A stretch of 64,000 nt of DNA from Achromobacter ruhlandii (GCF_902859695.1 NZ_CADIJL010000001.1:463212-527211), one strand, 5' to 3'. Shown: positions 26,541 to 35,613, numbered from the stretch's first letter. Notes: a model not told the origin generated them from the sequence alone. Translations and numbers: made by a program.

Positions 26541-27956
26541 ATGGCACGCACCGATCATTCTTTTCCCGCCGGTTCTGGGTCCCCGGCTGCCGCCCCCGCC
26601 GCCTTGCGCGGTCGGGGTGCGGTTACTAATGTTCGGCATCGCTTCCAGAAAGACGACCGCGCGCAGGTCGACGACGGCTGGTCCGGCTCGGGTCTCCCGG
26701 CTGATTTCGTCGATGCTGTCCCCGATATTTCCCCTGACGATTCCATCGATAAGACCGGCCTGGCCGATCAGGCCGATGCCCCGGCCTTGGGGGCTGCCAC
26801 GGTCATCCCCATCCTGCCCGACGTCCGCCGGGCGCCCGCGGTTCCCAAGACCACCGTCACCGCCGAAGAAGCCCGCAAGATCCTGTCGCGCAACGATTCG
26901 CCCGACATCCCCTTCGACGTGGCCGTCAATCCCTACCGTGGCTGCGAGCATGGCTGCGTCTATTGCTACGCCCGTCCCACCCATTCCTACCTGGGCTATT
27001 CCCCCGGCCTCGACTTCGAAACCCGGCTGGTGGCCAAGGCCAACGCGGTCCAGGCGCTGCGGGCGGAAATCAGCCGGCCCGGCTACAAGCCGTCGCCCAT
27101 CAACATCGGCTCGGCCACCGACGCCTACCAGCCCATCGAGCGCGACTGGCGCCTGACGCGCGGCATGCTCGAGCTGATGCTCGAGACCCGCCACCCCCTC
27201 ACCATCGTCACCAAGAACGCCCTGGTGGCGCGCGACCTCGACCTGCTGGCCGCGCTGGCCGAGCAGAAGCTGGTGGTGGTCTACATGAGCATCACCACGC
27301 TGGACGCCGACATGGCCCGCACGCTCGAGCCGCGCGCCGCCGCTCCGTGGCGCCGCCTGGAGGCCGTGCGCACCCTGACCGCCGCCGGCGTGCCGGTCGG
27401 CGTGCTGGTGGCGCCCGTGATCCCGTTCATCAACGATGACGCCATGGAACACATCCTGCAGGAATCGAAGGCGGCCGGCGCGCACTACGCCAGCTACACC
27501 GTCATCCGCCTGCCCTGGGAAGTCAAGACGCTGTTCGAAGACTGGCTCAACGCCCATTTCCCGGACCGCGCCCAGCGGGTGCTCCATCGCATCGAAGACC
27601 TGCGCAACGGCCGCCGCAACGATCCCAACTTCGGTTCGCGCATGCGCGGCACCGGCATCTGGGCCGACCTGCTGCGCCAGCGCTTCGCCGTCGCGACGCG
27701 CAAGCTGGGCCTGAATCGCCACCGCCTGTCGCTCGACTGCGACCGCTTCCAGCCGCCCGCGTCCGCCGGCGCTTCCGCCTCGTTGTTCACGGCCGCCGCC
27801 GGTACGGCCGAAGTCTCCGTTTTTCCATCCCCGGTTGGCGCGCAAGCGTCTTCAGGGGTCCCTTTTCCCAGTGCCATGCCCGTGGCCGGCGCCTACGGGC
27901 GCGGTGCGCGCCAACTGCGCGCCATGGTCGCGGGGCAATTGTCGTTGTTCGACTGA
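26541..27956 (+). CDS. PA0069-family radical SAM protein (SplB-like), SOS-controlled
   Basis: 471 residues from ATG 26541. The radical SAM cluster motif is NPYRGCEHGCVYCYARPTH (C-x3-C-x2-C), followed by an SplB-like core (INIGSATDAYQPIERDW). The N-terminal RGRGAVTN block is a hallmark of the PA0069 family. The family is related to spore photoproduct lyase, so DNA repair is suspected but unproven. The start is placed at 26541 because upstream starts fall within or before the promoter and LexA box. The C-terminal 70 residues are Ala/Ser-rich. A hairpin without a T-run (27957-27975) follows the stop. Confidence 0.85.
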   Translation: MARTDHSFPAGSGSPAAAPAALRGRGAVTNVRHRFQKDDRAQVDDGWSGSGLPADFVDAVPDISPDDSIDKTGLADQADAPALGAATVIPILPDVRRAPAVPKTTVTAEEARKILSRNDSPDIPFDVAVNPYRGCEHGCVYCYARPTHSYLGYSPGLDFETRLVAKANAVQALRAEISRPGYKPSPINIGSATDAYQPIERDWRLTRGMLELMLETRHPLTIVTKNALVARDLDLLAALAEQKLVVVYMSITTLDADMARTLEPRAAAPWRRLEAVRTLTAAGVPVGVLVAPVIPFINDDAMEHILQESKAAGAHYASYTVIRLPWEVKTLFEDWLNAHFPDRAQRVLHRIEDLRNGRRNDPNFGSRMRGTGIWADLLRQRFAVATRKLGLNRHRLSLDCDRFQPPASAGASASLFTAAAGTAEVSVFPSPVGAQASSGVPFPSAMPVAGAYGRGARQLRAMVAGQLSLFD

Positions 27957-28028
27957 CCCGTGGCTCGCCCACGGGTTGCCGCCGTGGCGAATTGCCGCGG
28001 TTCCTGATTGCGTTACAAGGAGTTCCTC

Positions 28029-28484
28029 ATGAACACCGCTCAACTTTCCGTCCTGCCGGATGAACTTGCCGTCGTCTCGTTGACGCCGCTGCGCCGTGCG
28101 GTGCAGCGCGTCCGCGCCCAGGGTGCCCGTTACACCGGCTTGGCCATGCCCTGGGGGGGGGGGCCGGCGGGGCGCCACGCCAGCGCCACGACCGGGGATC
28201 TGCTGTCGCCTGCTGGTGGCGAGGCGGGGGCACCCGCCGCAACCGCGCCGCGCCAACGTGAGCGCGCCGGCACGCTGCCGGGCAAGTGGCCGTTTCCGCC
28301 GGCAGCCGAGCAGGCCGCGTCCACTGTTCGTGGCCCGCGCGAGCGCAGTCTGGGCAACGCCACGGTGGAACCCGTGTCGGATCAGGTCAGCGTGAAAAGC
28401 ATGGTGCTGGATGTGGTGCTGGTGCTGGCGTGGGGAGCAATGATCCCGGCGCTCATGTGGCTGGGCGTGGCTGGCGGCTTCTGA
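28029..28484 (+). CDS. Small hypothetical protein with C-terminal membrane helix; contains a G11 tract
   Basis: 151 residues from ATG 28029, with a strong ribosome site (AAGGAG, 28017-28022). I do not recognise the family. The N-terminal 40 residues look folded and charged, the middle is Pro/Ala/Gly-rich, and the last 28 residues form one hydrophobic helix (SVKSMVLDVVLVLAWGAMIP). Eleven G residues at 28153-28163 encode the Gly-rich point. One extra G would end translation at 28259-28261; one fewer would end it near 28395; either change loses the helix. It lies 72 bp after the SOS-controlled radical SAM gene and may share its transcript. Confidence 0.6.
   Translation: MNTAQLSVLPDELAVVSLTPLRRAVQRVRAQGARYTGLAMPWGGGPAGRHASATTGDLLSPAGGEAGAPAATAPRQRERAGTLPGKWPFPPAAEQAASTVRGPRERSLGNATVEPVSDQVSVKSMVLDVVLVLAWGAMIPALMWLGVAGGF
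28153..28163. repeat. G11 homopolymer inside a small membrane-protein gene
   Basis: Eleven consecutive G within the reading frame at 28029-28484. Tracts of this length slip readily during replication, and bordetellae use G/C tracts for phase variation. Confidence 0.9.
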
Positions 28485-28536
28485 GGTTGCGCCACCGTCC
28501 GCGCCGGTGCGCGGACGCATCCAGGCGCTTCACGCC

Positions 28537-28558
28537 GCCGGCCCGCGCGAGGGCCGGC
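28537..28558. terminator. Hairpin between convergent genes
   Basis: GCCGGCCC (28537-28544) pairs with GGGCCGGC (28551-28558) in the 80-bp spacer between the small membrane ORF and the minus-strand transporter. There is no T-run, so intrinsic termination is only possible. Confidence 0.35.
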
Positions 28559-28564
28559 GCGCTT

Positions 28565-29437
28565 TCAGCTCGAACCCAGCAGCACCACGCCGGCCAGGAT
28601 AGACAGGCAGCCGGCCAGACGGCCGGGGCCGACTTTCTCGCGCAGCAGGAACATGCCAGCCAAGGTGCCCAGCATCATCGACATTTCCCGTGCCGGAGCC
28701 ACCAGACTGAGCGGCGCGCCATTGCGCAGCGCGTACAGCACCAGGATGTAGCCCAGCGGCGACAGCAGGCCCACCGCCAGGGCCAGGTGCCAATGGCCGC
28801 GCATCAGTTCCCACGCCTGCGCGCGGCGCTTCACCATATGGGGGGTCATCATGGCGGTGCGGGTGACACAGGTGAACCAGTCGAACAGCACCGGGCTGAT
28901 CAGCAGCACCTTGACGCCATAGGCATCCACTACGGTATAGGCGGCGATGAACAGGCCGATCACCATGCCCCAGCGCACGCCCACCCAGGCCTGCGCGTTG
29001 CGGAAGATCGCCAGCCGCCCCTGGGTGGCGATCAACAGCACCCCGATCACCACGCAGAGCATGCCGGCGATGCCCGTGGCGGTGGCCGGTTCACGCAGCA
29101 GCAGGAAGGCGCCGGTGGTGGAAAGCAGTGGACCGGTACCCCGGGCGATGGGGTAGACCACCGACAGGTCGGCCACCTGATAGCCGCGTTGCAGGCACAG
29201 GCTGTAGCCCAGGTGCAACAGGCTGGAGGTCAGGATCGCCCCGACCACGGGCCAGGTCCAGGTCATGCCGTCATGCAGCAGCACCCACACGACCCAAGGC
29301 GCATACAGCACCGAGGCGCACAGCCCATAGGCGAACACAAAGGGAGCGCCCACCATGGCCGCGCGCTTGGCGAGCAGATTCCACGTTGCGTGGGCCATCG
29401 CCGCCAGGACGACCAATAACAGGGACGAGTACGACAT
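28565..29437 (-). CDS. EamA/DMT-family permease
   Basis: 290 residues with about ten hydrophobic helices in two EamA repeats: the first begins LLLVVLAAMAHATWNLLAKRA, the second RWGMVIGLFIAAYTVVDAYGVK. The family exports or exchanges amino acids, nucleotide sugars and other metabolites across the inner membrane; the substrate cannot be assigned. It is transcribed divergently from rplS across a 239-bp spacer. Confidence 0.85.
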   Translation of the reverse strand: MSYSSLLLVVLAAMAHATWNLLAKRAAMVGAPFVFAYGLCASVLYAPWVVWVLLHDGMTWTWPVVGAILTSSLLHLGYSLCLQRGYQVADLSVVYPIARGTGPLLSTTGAFLLLREPATATGIAGMLCVVIGVLLIATQGRLAIFRNAQAWVGVRWGMVIGLFIAAYTVVDAYGVKVLLISPVLFDWFTCVTRTAMMTPHMVKRRAQAWELMRGHWHLALAVGLLSPLGYILVLYALRNGAPLSLVAPAREMSMMLGTLAGMFLLREKVGPGRLAGCLSILAGVVLLGSS

Positions 29438-29542
29438 GAGGGGAACAGCGTCTTATGACGTGTTTGTTACAGAAACCGCTAGGGTACCGCAAACCTGCGG
29501 GCAGGGCGCCATGTTACCTGAGGCATCCGCCAATTTTTGGTG

Positions 29543-29548
29543 TAGAAT
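29543..29548 (+). promoter_or_regulatory. Possible -10 element of the rplS promoter
   Basis: TAGAAT preceded by TG, about 130 bp before rplS. No good -35 is seen at 17 bp. Some promoter is needed here because rplS has no co-directional gene upstream. Confidence 0.35.
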
Positions 29549-29676
29549 CATTGGTTTGCCAAATCTCATCCTCTGCTTGCGGTACACGGCCAGGCGCATT
29601 TTTCAGCCCCGGCCCGAACAACATCGAACGGCAAAGCGCTTTAGTCCGCAAAGGCATGATGATCTAGGAGTTCTCA

Positions 29677-30057
29677 ATGAACCTTATCGCTATCCTGGAA
29701 CAGGAAGAGATTGCCCGCCTGACCGGCGGCCAAGCCAAGCCTGAATTTGCTCCTGGTGACACCGTCATCGTGAGCGTGAACGTCGTTGAAGGCACCCGCA
29801 AGCGCGTGCAGGCCTTCGAAGGCGTCGTGATCGCCAAGCGCAACCGCGGCCTGAACTCCGCGTTCACCGTGCGCAAGATTTCGTCGGGTGAAGCCGTGGA
29901 ACGTACGTTCCAGCTGTACTCGCCGCAAATCGCCGGCATCGAAGTCAAGCGCCGCGGCGACGTGCGCCGCGCCAAGCTGTACTACCTGCGCAACCGCTCG
30001 GGCAAGTCGGCGCGTATCAAGGAAAAGCTGGTCAGCAAGCAAGCCTCGGCGGCTTGA
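29677..30057 (+). CDS. rplS: 50S ribosomal protein L19
   Basis: 126 residues. It begins [18 protein letters not shown], with the conserved core [36 protein letters not shown]. It sits at the 30S-50S interface. In many bacteria rplS is last in rpsP-rimM-trmD-rplS; here the upstream neighbour is an unrelated divergent transporter, so it has its own promoter region. The ribosome site GGAG is at 29669-29672, and a strong terminator lies about 80 bp downstream. Confidence 0.97.
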   Translation: MNLIAILEQEEIARLTGGQAKPEFAPGDTVIVSVNVVEGTRKRVQAFEGVVIAKRNRGLNSAFTVRKISSGEAVERTFQLYSPQIAGIEVKRRGDVRRAKLYYLRNRSGKSARIKEKLVSKQASAA

Positions 30058-30136
30058 TCGCTTATCGGCACACGGCCCCACCAGTGTCGGACGCTCACTC
30101 CATCCAGCGTTTTCGTTCGGCACGGGTTTCCGGGTT

Positions 30137-30165
30137 AAAAAGGCACCTGCGAGGGTGCCTTTTTT
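30137..30165 (+). terminator. Rho-independent terminator of rplS
   Basis: AAAAAGGCACC (30137-30147) pairs with GGTGCCTTTTT (30154-30164), continuing into a T-rich tail. Confidence 0.92.
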
Positions 30166-30181
30166 CTTTTTGAAAAGCCGA

Positions 30182-30913
30182 ATGTCTGATTCCTCGTCTT
30201 CTGCGCGGCCGCGCCGGCCGCTGGCGCGTCCCGGGTTCGATCCGGCGTCGCAACCCTGGGTGGTCGCCAACGATTCCCTGCCGGCAGTGCCGGCCGGCCT
30301 GCTGACGCCCGACCTGCTGCGCGGCACGCTCAGCCAGCCATCCACCTGGACGCTGGAACTGTCGCGCGACAACGACCTGCGTTATCCCGGGCGCGAGGGC
30401 GCGCCAGTTCCCGCCGCCGTGCTGATCCCGTTGGTGACGCGCGACGACGGCGTGCACATCATGCTGACCCAGCGCGCGGCGCACCTGCATGATCACGCGG
30501 GCCAGATCAGTTTTCCCGGCGGCCGCATCGAAACCAGCGACGCCACGCCGGTCGCGGCGGCGTTGCGCGAGGCGCAAGAGGAAACCGGTCTGCCGGCCAA
30601 TCATGTCGAGGTGCTGGGCAGCATGCCCCCGTACCTGACCGCCACCGGTTTTTCGATCATTCCCGTGGTGTCGCTGGTGACGCCCGGCTTCCAGCTGGCG
30701 CCGGATGCGTTCGAAGTGGCCGAGGTGTTCGAAGTGCCGTTGGCGTTCCTGATGGATCCGGCCAACCATCGCCTGTACGAGGCGCGGCTGGAGGACGGCC
30801 GTGTGCGCCATTATTACGGCATGCCGTATGGCCGGCATTTCATCTGGGGCGCCACCGCGGGCATGCTGCGCAACCTTTACCACTTGCTGCGCAACGGCTT
30901 CGAGCCGCGTTGA
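30182..30913 (+). CDS. CoA pyrophosphatase-type Nudix hydrolase
   Basis: 243 residues from ATG 30182. The Nudix box is GGRIETSDATPVAAALREAQEETGL, preceded by the CoA-diphosphatase UPF0035 signature (LMTQRAAHLHDHAGQISFPGG). It likely cleaves CoA and acyl-CoA to 4'-phosphopantetheine and 3',5'-ADP. The start codon lies only about 17 bp after the rplS terminator, with no clear ribosome site or promoter visible. It is convergent with rsgA. Confidence 0.88.
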   Translation: MSDSSSSARPRRPLARPGFDPASQPWVVANDSLPAVPAGLLTPDLLRGTLSQPSTWTLELSRDNDLRYPGREGAPVPAAVLIPLVTRDDGVHIMLTQRAAHLHDHAGQISFPGGRIETSDATPVAAALREAQEETGLPANHVEVLGSMPPYLTATGFSIIPVVSLVTPGFQLAPDAFEVAEVFEVPLAFLMDPANHRLYEARLEDGRVRHYYGMPYGRHFIWGATAGMLRNLYHLLRNGFEPR

Positions 30914-31078
30914 GACCCCCGCTGGCTGGCGGCTCGCCAGGCAGCCGCCCGCCGCTTCAACTGCCGCGAGCCGATCTGCCCTGCGCCCGCCGATCGGATG
31001 GCGCGCGCGCCGCGGCGGTGCCTGCCCGTCAATGGCGCCGCTTGCGCGGGCCACGCCGGGAGGCCGCCAACCGGCGGC

Positions 31079-32041
31079 TCAATACCGCTGTTGTCCCGCC
31101 AGGTTCTCGTCCAGGATGCGCAGGTAGAGCGCGTAGCGGGCCGGGTCGATCGCGCCCGCGTCCAGCGCCGCGACCACGCCGCAGCCTGGCTCATGGCGAT
31201 GGGTGCAGTTGTAGAAGCGGCAGGATTCGATCGGCTTGGTGAATTCCGGGAAGCCGCGAATGATGTCTTCGCGGCTCAGGTGCTGCAGGCCGAAGGCCTG
31301 GAATCCGGGGGAATCGATCAGGTCGCCGCCCGGCGCGGGCAGGTGATAGAGGCGGGTGCTGGTGGTGGTGTGCTTGCCCATGTCCAGCGCGGTCGAGTGC
31401 TCGCGGGTGGGCGCGGCGGCATCCGGCACCAGCGCGTTCAGCAGGGTCGACTTGCCCATGCCGCTCTGCCCCAGCAGCAGGTTGGTGCGCCCGGCCAGGC
31501 GCGGCGCCAGCAGCGTGTGGACCTTTTCGGGTTCGAGCGCGCTCAGTTCGATGATGTCCACGCCCAGCGCGGCGATCGGCGCCAGGCGCGCGCGGGCGGC
31601 GGGCAGCGCGTCGACGATGTCGGTCTTGTTCAGGATGATCAACGGCGCGATGCCGGCGCTCCAGGCGCCGGCCAGCGCGCGGCCGGTGAGATCGTCGGAG
31701 AAGGTCGGCTGCACCGCCACCACGATCAGCAACTGGTCGACGTTGGAGGCGAACTGCTTGGACCGCATTTCATCGGAGCGGTACAGCAGGTTGCGGCGCG
31801 GCAGGATGGCGTCAATGGCGCCTTCGTCCTGGCCCTGGGGCGTGATGCGGACGCGGTCGCCGACGGCGGCGCCGGCTTTCTTGCCGCGCGGGAAGCATTT
31901 GCGCAGGCTGCCATCGGCCAGCTCGACGGTGTAGTGGCGGCCGTGCGCCGCGATGATGCGGCCTTCGTTGGCGGCGTTGGCTGGCGCGCTGCCTTGGGGC
32001 GCGTCCTGGAAGGCGGCCTTGTTGCGGTCGTTGCTGCTCAT
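31079..32041 (-). CDS. rsgA: Small ribosomal subunit biogenesis GTPase RsgA
   Basis: 320 residues. The circularly permuted GTPase order is visible: G4 (ILNKTDIVD) comes first, then G1 (GQSGMGKSTLLNAL), then G3 (DSPGFQAFG). An N-terminal OB fold precedes it, and a C-terminal zinc knuckle (CRFYNCTHRHEPGC) follows. It checks the decoding centre in late 30S maturation. Its start overlaps the stop of the M48 protease gene (32038-32041), so the two are coupled. Confidence 0.95.
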   Translation of the reverse strand: MSSNDRNKAAFQDAPQGSAPANAANEGRIIAAHGRHYTVELADGSLRKCFPRGKKAGAAVGDRVRITPQGQDEGAIDAILPRRNLLYRSDEMRSKQFASNVDQLLIVVAVQPTFSDDLTGRALAGAWSAGIAPLIILNKTDIVDALPAARARLAPIAALGVDIIELSALEPEKVHTLLAPRLAGRTNLLLGQSGMGKSTLLNALVPDAAAPTREHSTALDMGKHTTTSTRLYHLPAPGGDLIDSPGFQAFGLQHLSREDIIRGFPEFTKPIESCRFYNCTHRHEPGCGVVAALDAGAIDPARYALYLRILDENLAGQQRY

Positions 32042-33288
32042 GCCGCAGGCGCCGTCAGGTGGCGGATGCGCACGGCGGCGGGGGGGTGACTATCGTAGAA
32101 GGCAGAGTGCACGGGATCGGGCGTCAGGGTGGCGGCGTTGTCGTCGTAGAGCTTGACCAGGGCGGAGACCAGGCGGTCGGGCGAGCTCTGCTCGGCCGCG
32201 TAGCGGTCGGCCTCGAACTCGTCGCGGCGCGAGTACCAGCTGGCCAGCGGTGTGAAGACGAAAGTGAAAACAGGAATGGCCAGGAAGAACAGCAGCAGCG
32301 CCATGGCGTCGTTGCGGCCGCCCAGCTGCGGCAGCACGCCCAGGCCCACGTAGAACCACGGCTGCTGCGCGACCCATCCCAGGATGGCGAAAAAGCCCAG
32401 CGCGGCGGCGAAGCTGAACAGGATGCGCTTGATGATGTGGCGCTTGGCGAAGTGGCCGAGTTCGTGCGCCAGCACGGCTTCGATCTCGTCGGCGTTCAAG
32501 CGCGCCAGCAGCGTGTCGAAGAACACGATGCGGCGCGAGCGGCCGAAGCCGGTGAAATAGGCGTTGCCGTGGGCCGAGCGGCGCGAGCCGTCCATCACGA
32601 ACAGGCCGTTGAGGGCAAAGCCGCAGCGCTGGGCCAGGCGCTGGATGCGGCCGGCCAGTTCGGGATCGGACAGCGGCGTGAACTTGTTGAACAGGGGCGC
32701 GATGAACATCGGGTAGACGATAAGCAGCGCCAGGTTGAAGGCGGTCCACAACGCCCAGGCCCAGATCCACCAGTATTGTCCCGCGCTGCCCATCAGCCAC
32801 AGCACCGCTGCCGCCAGCGGCAGCCCCAGCACCGCGGCCACCAGCAGGCCCTTGGCCGCGTCGGAGATGAACAGCTCGGGCGTCATGCGGTTGAAACCGA
32901 AGCGCGCTTCCAGCTTGAACTGCCGCCACAGGGTGAAGGGCAGCCCCAGCAGGCCCAGCAGCAGCGCCACGGCCACCAGCAGCAGCATCTGGCGCAGGAA
33001 GTCGTTGCTGGTAAGCTGGCCCACCCACAGGTCGATGAGCTGCAGGCCGCCCATCAGCGTCAGGCAGATCAGCAGGATGGCATCATAGGTGCGTTCGAAC
33101 ATGCCCAGCCTGACCCGGGCCACCGTGTAGTCGGCGGCGCGCTGGTGGCTGGCCAGGCCGATACGGCGGGAGAATTCCGGTGGCACCTGGTCGCGATGGC
33201 GCGCCACATGGCGGATCTGGCGGCTGGCCAGCCACATGCGCACGGCGATATCGGTCAGCAGGAAGGCAACGAACAGCAGAGTGAACAT
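32038..33288 (-). CDS. M48-family (Ste24/CAAX protease 1-like) membrane metalloprotease
   Basis: 416 residues. An N-terminal M48_N membrane domain of several helices is followed by the zinc-binding HELGH in IEAVLAHELGHFAKRH and the third-ligand region RRDEFEADRYA. Full-length Ste24-like proteins of this kind probably take part in membrane protein quality control in bacteria. It is the first gene of an M48-rsgA pair and divergent from orn. A seven-G run lies in its last codons (32080-32086). Confidence 0.9.
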   Translation of the reverse strand: MFTLLFVAFLLTDIAVRMWLASRQIRHVARHRDQVPPEFSRRIGLASHQRAADYTVARVRLGMFERTYDAILLICLTLMGGLQLIDLWVGQLTSNDFLRQMLLLVAVALLLGLLGLPFTLWRQFKLEARFGFNRMTPELFISDAAKGLLVAAVLGLPLAAAVLWLMGSAGQYWWIWAWALWTAFNLALLIVYPMFIAPLFNKFTPLSDPELAGRIQRLAQRCGFALNGLFVMDGSRRSAHGNAYFTGFGRSRRIVFFDTLLARLNADEIEAVLAHELGHFAKRHIIKRILFSFAAALGFFAILGWVAQQPWFYVGLGVLPQLGGRNDAMALLLFFLAIPVFTFVFTPLASWYSRRDEFEADRYAAEQSSPDRLVSALVKLYDDNAATLTPDPVHSAFYDSHPPAAVRIRHLTAPAA

Positions 33289-33363
33289 GGGCGATGCGGC
33301 CTGCTCAAATGGGTATGTGCGAAAATCGCGTGTTTGAAAACGCGTGTTTTATAGGCAAATTAT

Positions 33364-33909
33364 ATGGCTGTGAACGAAAACCGCCTGGTCTGGCTGGATA
33401 TGGAAATGACCGGCCTGGACCCTGAAAAAGAACGCATCATCGAGGTCGCCGTGGTGGTCACCGAGGCCGACCTGACCGTGGTGGCCGAAGGCCCCGTGCT
33501 GGTGGTGCATCAGCCCGACAGCCTGCTCGACGCCATGGACAACTGGAACAAATCCACCCATGGCAAGAGCGGCCTGATCGACAAGGTTCGCGCTTCGACG
33601 ATTTCCGAAGCGCAGGCAGAGGATACGCTGTTGGCGTTTCTCGCGCAGCACGTGCCGGCCGGCAAGTCGCCGCTGTGCGGCAACACCATCAGCCAGGACC
33701 GCCGGTTCATGTTTGCTTACATGCCGCGCCTGGAACAGTTTTTCCACTACCGCAATCTGGACGTCAGCACGCTCAAGGAGCTGGCGCGCCGTTGGGCGCC
33801 GGCCGTGTACAAGGGATTCGAGAAGAAGAGCCGCCACGAAGCGCTGGCCGACATCTACGAGTCGATCGACGAACTGAAGTACTACCGCGAACACTTCCTG
33901 AAGGTGTAA
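33364..33909 (+). CDS. orn: Oligoribonuclease
   Basis: 181 residues. A DEDDh 3'-5' exonuclease: Exo[23 protein letters not shown], Exo[13 protein letters not shown], ExoIII around [13 protein letters not shown]. It degrades RNA dinucleotides, including pGpG from c-di-GMP turnover. The orn/rsgA divergent arrangement is common in proteobacteria; here an M48 gene lies between them. Confidence 0.96.
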   Translation: MAVNENRLVWLDMEMTGLDPEKERIIEVAVVVTEADLTVVAEGPVLVVHQPDSLLDAMDNWNKSTHGKSGLIDKVRASTISEAQAEDTLLAFLAQHVPAGKSPLCGNTISQDRRFMFAYMPRLEQFFHYRNLDVSTLKELARRWAPAVYKGFEKKSRHEALADIYESIDELKYYREHFLKV

Positions 33910-33947
33910 GCCGCCGCCGAGCCGGCGGCGCCCGCCAGCGAGCCGCC

Positions 33948-34577
33948 ATGCCGTCGTCCTATCCCGTTGCCGTCATTCGCGCGGCCGAACACGAGGCCCT
34001 GGCCCAGGGGCGGCGGCTCATGCCGCTGGCCGGCGCGGCCGCGGCGCGTTTCGTCGCGGCCCGCTACGCGCCGCAAACCAGGGTGCTGGCGCTGGCCGGC
34101 CCGGGCAACAATGGCGGCGATGCCCTGGAAGCGGCGACCCGTCTGCTTGAGCTCGGGTACGACTTGCTGGTTGTGCTTCCCTCGGGCCCCCAATCCCTGC
34201 CCGCCGACGCCGCGCGGGCCTACGCCGGCTGGATCGCGGCCGGTGGCGCCACCTGCCGGGAATTGACGGCGGATGCGCCGCCGGACCTGGTCATCGACGG
34301 CCTGTTCGGCATCGGCCTGAATCGTCCCCTGGGGCCGGCGTGGCAGGCATTGGTGGACCGCGTCAACGCCTGGAATGTGCCCGTGCTGGCGCTGGACGTG
34401 CCCAGCGGCATCGACGCCGACACTGGCGCGGCCTTGGGCCGGCCAGTCCGGGCGCGCTGGACGCTGTCCTTCATCGGCCGGGCAAGGGGGCTGGCGCGGG
34501 CGGGGGCGGATGTCGTCGGCGAATCCTGCCTGGAGACGCTGGGCGTGACCCTGCCGCGGGCTGGCGAAGGCGTTTGA
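33948..34577 (+). CDS. nnrE: NAD(P)H-hydrate epimerase (YjeF N-terminal domain only)
   Basis: 209 residues from ATG 33948, 38 bp after orn. The core shows [26 protein letters not shown] and [20 protein letters not shown], then [13 protein letters not shown]. It interconverts R and S forms of hydrated NAD(P)H. Most bacterial versions are fused to the dehydratase NnrD; here only the epimerase domain is encoded and no NnrD lies nearby. Confidence 0.85.
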   Translation: MPSSYPVAVIRAAEHEALAQGRRLMPLAGAAAARFVAARYAPQTRVLALAGPGNNGGDALEAATRLLELGYDLLVVLPSGPQSLPADAARAYAGWIAAGGATCRELTADAPPDLVIDGLFGIGLNRPLGPAWQALVDRVNAWNVPVLALDVPSGIDADTGAALGRPVRARWTLSFIGRARGLARAGADVVGESCLETLGVTLPRAGEGV

Positions 34578-34683
34578 TCTCCGGGGCGCGTCTTTCATCG
34601 TCACGAGGCGTCATCGCCGGTATTCCAGATCCGCCGCGCGGCTGGATGGTCCGCGCCGAGGGCAGGGAGGCCCGCTTCGCGTT

Positions 34684-35613
34684 TCAGGCCGGCCGTCCGC
34701 CGAAACGCGTGGCGATGTCGGCGGCCAAGGGGGTGTAGCGCTCATTGTCGCGGCCGGCCAGCGCGTTCAGATGTGCCTCCGAGGCGTCGAACACCTGCCA
34801 ATAGACGCGCCCGCAGATCTCGCGCGCCGCATGGCCGGGCCAGTCGTCGGGCAGCATGGGGCCGGGCAGGTGCGGGTCGTGCAGCACGATCCGGCGCCAA
34901 TTGTGCAGCAATATCACGCGGGTGACGAAGGCGTCCGACGGCGACGGCGGGGTCTCCAGCAGTTTTTCCAGCGGTCCGAAATTCCTGCTGAACTGGCGGT
35001 ACTGTTCGGCCACATCGTCCAGGTTCCAGCACTGCGTGGCCAGGCTGGCTATCGGCAGGCCGCCGGCGCCGGCCAGGTCGCGCGCCGACAGCACCAGCGC
35101 CTTGTCCGGAATGCCCAGTTTTTCCAGGATGTCGTGGGCGGCGCGCGCCTCGGTGTGCGGATGGGCGAACAGCCCCGGCGCGATCATGCCGAACCCTTCC
35201 CAGACCAGTTCACGGCGCAGTTCCGCGCGCTCGGCGAGCCCGTTGCCGGTGCGCGGCAGCGCCACCAGCGTCCATTGCCCGTTCCATTCCCGCGGCGCGC
35301 CCACGTAGATGCGCTGCGACGCGTGCGCCGTGTGGCGCAGGCCCTGCTCGGAAATCAGGTACAGGCTGCGGCGGCCATGGCGCTCGGACTGCAGCCAATT
35401 CTGCGCGACCAGCCGGAACACGCTGGTGCGCAACAGGCGTTCGTTGATGCCCAGGGGCGCCAGCAGCTCGATCAGGTCGCCCAGCCAGATGGCGCCGCCG
35501 TGCGGCGCCAGGGCGTCCCCCAGCAGGCTGACGCAAAGCGACTTCGCGCGCGGCGGATCGCTTTTGAGCAGGCGTGACAGGTAACGGTCCAGGGGCGACT
35601 GAGGGTTTGCCAT
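34684..35613 (-). CDS. paaX: Phenylacetate catabolism repressor PaaX
   Basis: 309 residues. An N-terminal winged helix (RAKSLCVSLLGDALAPHGGAIWLGDLIELLAPLGINERLLRTSVFRL region, about 20-65) is followed by the PaaX central and C-terminal domains (EWNGQWTLVALP). In other bacteria PaaX represses the paa operon and is released by phenylacetyl-CoA. It is divergent from paaA; the 172-bp spacer holds a strong paaA promoter and TGATACA repeats. Confidence 0.93.
   Translation of the reverse strand: MANPQSPLDRYLSRLLKSDPPRAKSLCVSLLGDALAPHGGAIWLGDLIELLAPLGINERLLRTSVFRLVAQNWLQSERHGRRSLYLISEQGLRHTAHASQRIYVGAPREWNGQWTLVALPRTGNGLAERAELRRELVWEGFGMIAPGLFAHPHTEARAAHDILEKLGIPDKALVLSARDLAGAGGLPIASLATQCWNLDDVAEQYRQFSRNFGPLEKLLETPPSPSDAFVTRVILLHNWRRIVLHDPHLPGPMLPDDWPGHAAREICGRVYWQVFDASEAHLNALAGRDNERYTPLAADIATRFGGRPA

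Noticed and set aside
28286..29419. 377-codon plus-strand open frame over the EamA transporter
   Set aside because: It is antisense to a well-formed multi-helix permease and is Gln/His/Arg-rich; no ribosome site.
32080..32086. Seven-G run at the end of the M48 protease gene
   Set aside because: Too short to be a convincing slippage switch, and the stop is only a few codons away.
33910..33935. GC hairpin after orn as a terminator
   Set aside because: The stem is present but there is no T-run, and nnrE follows 38 bp after orn, so read-through into nnrE is more likely.
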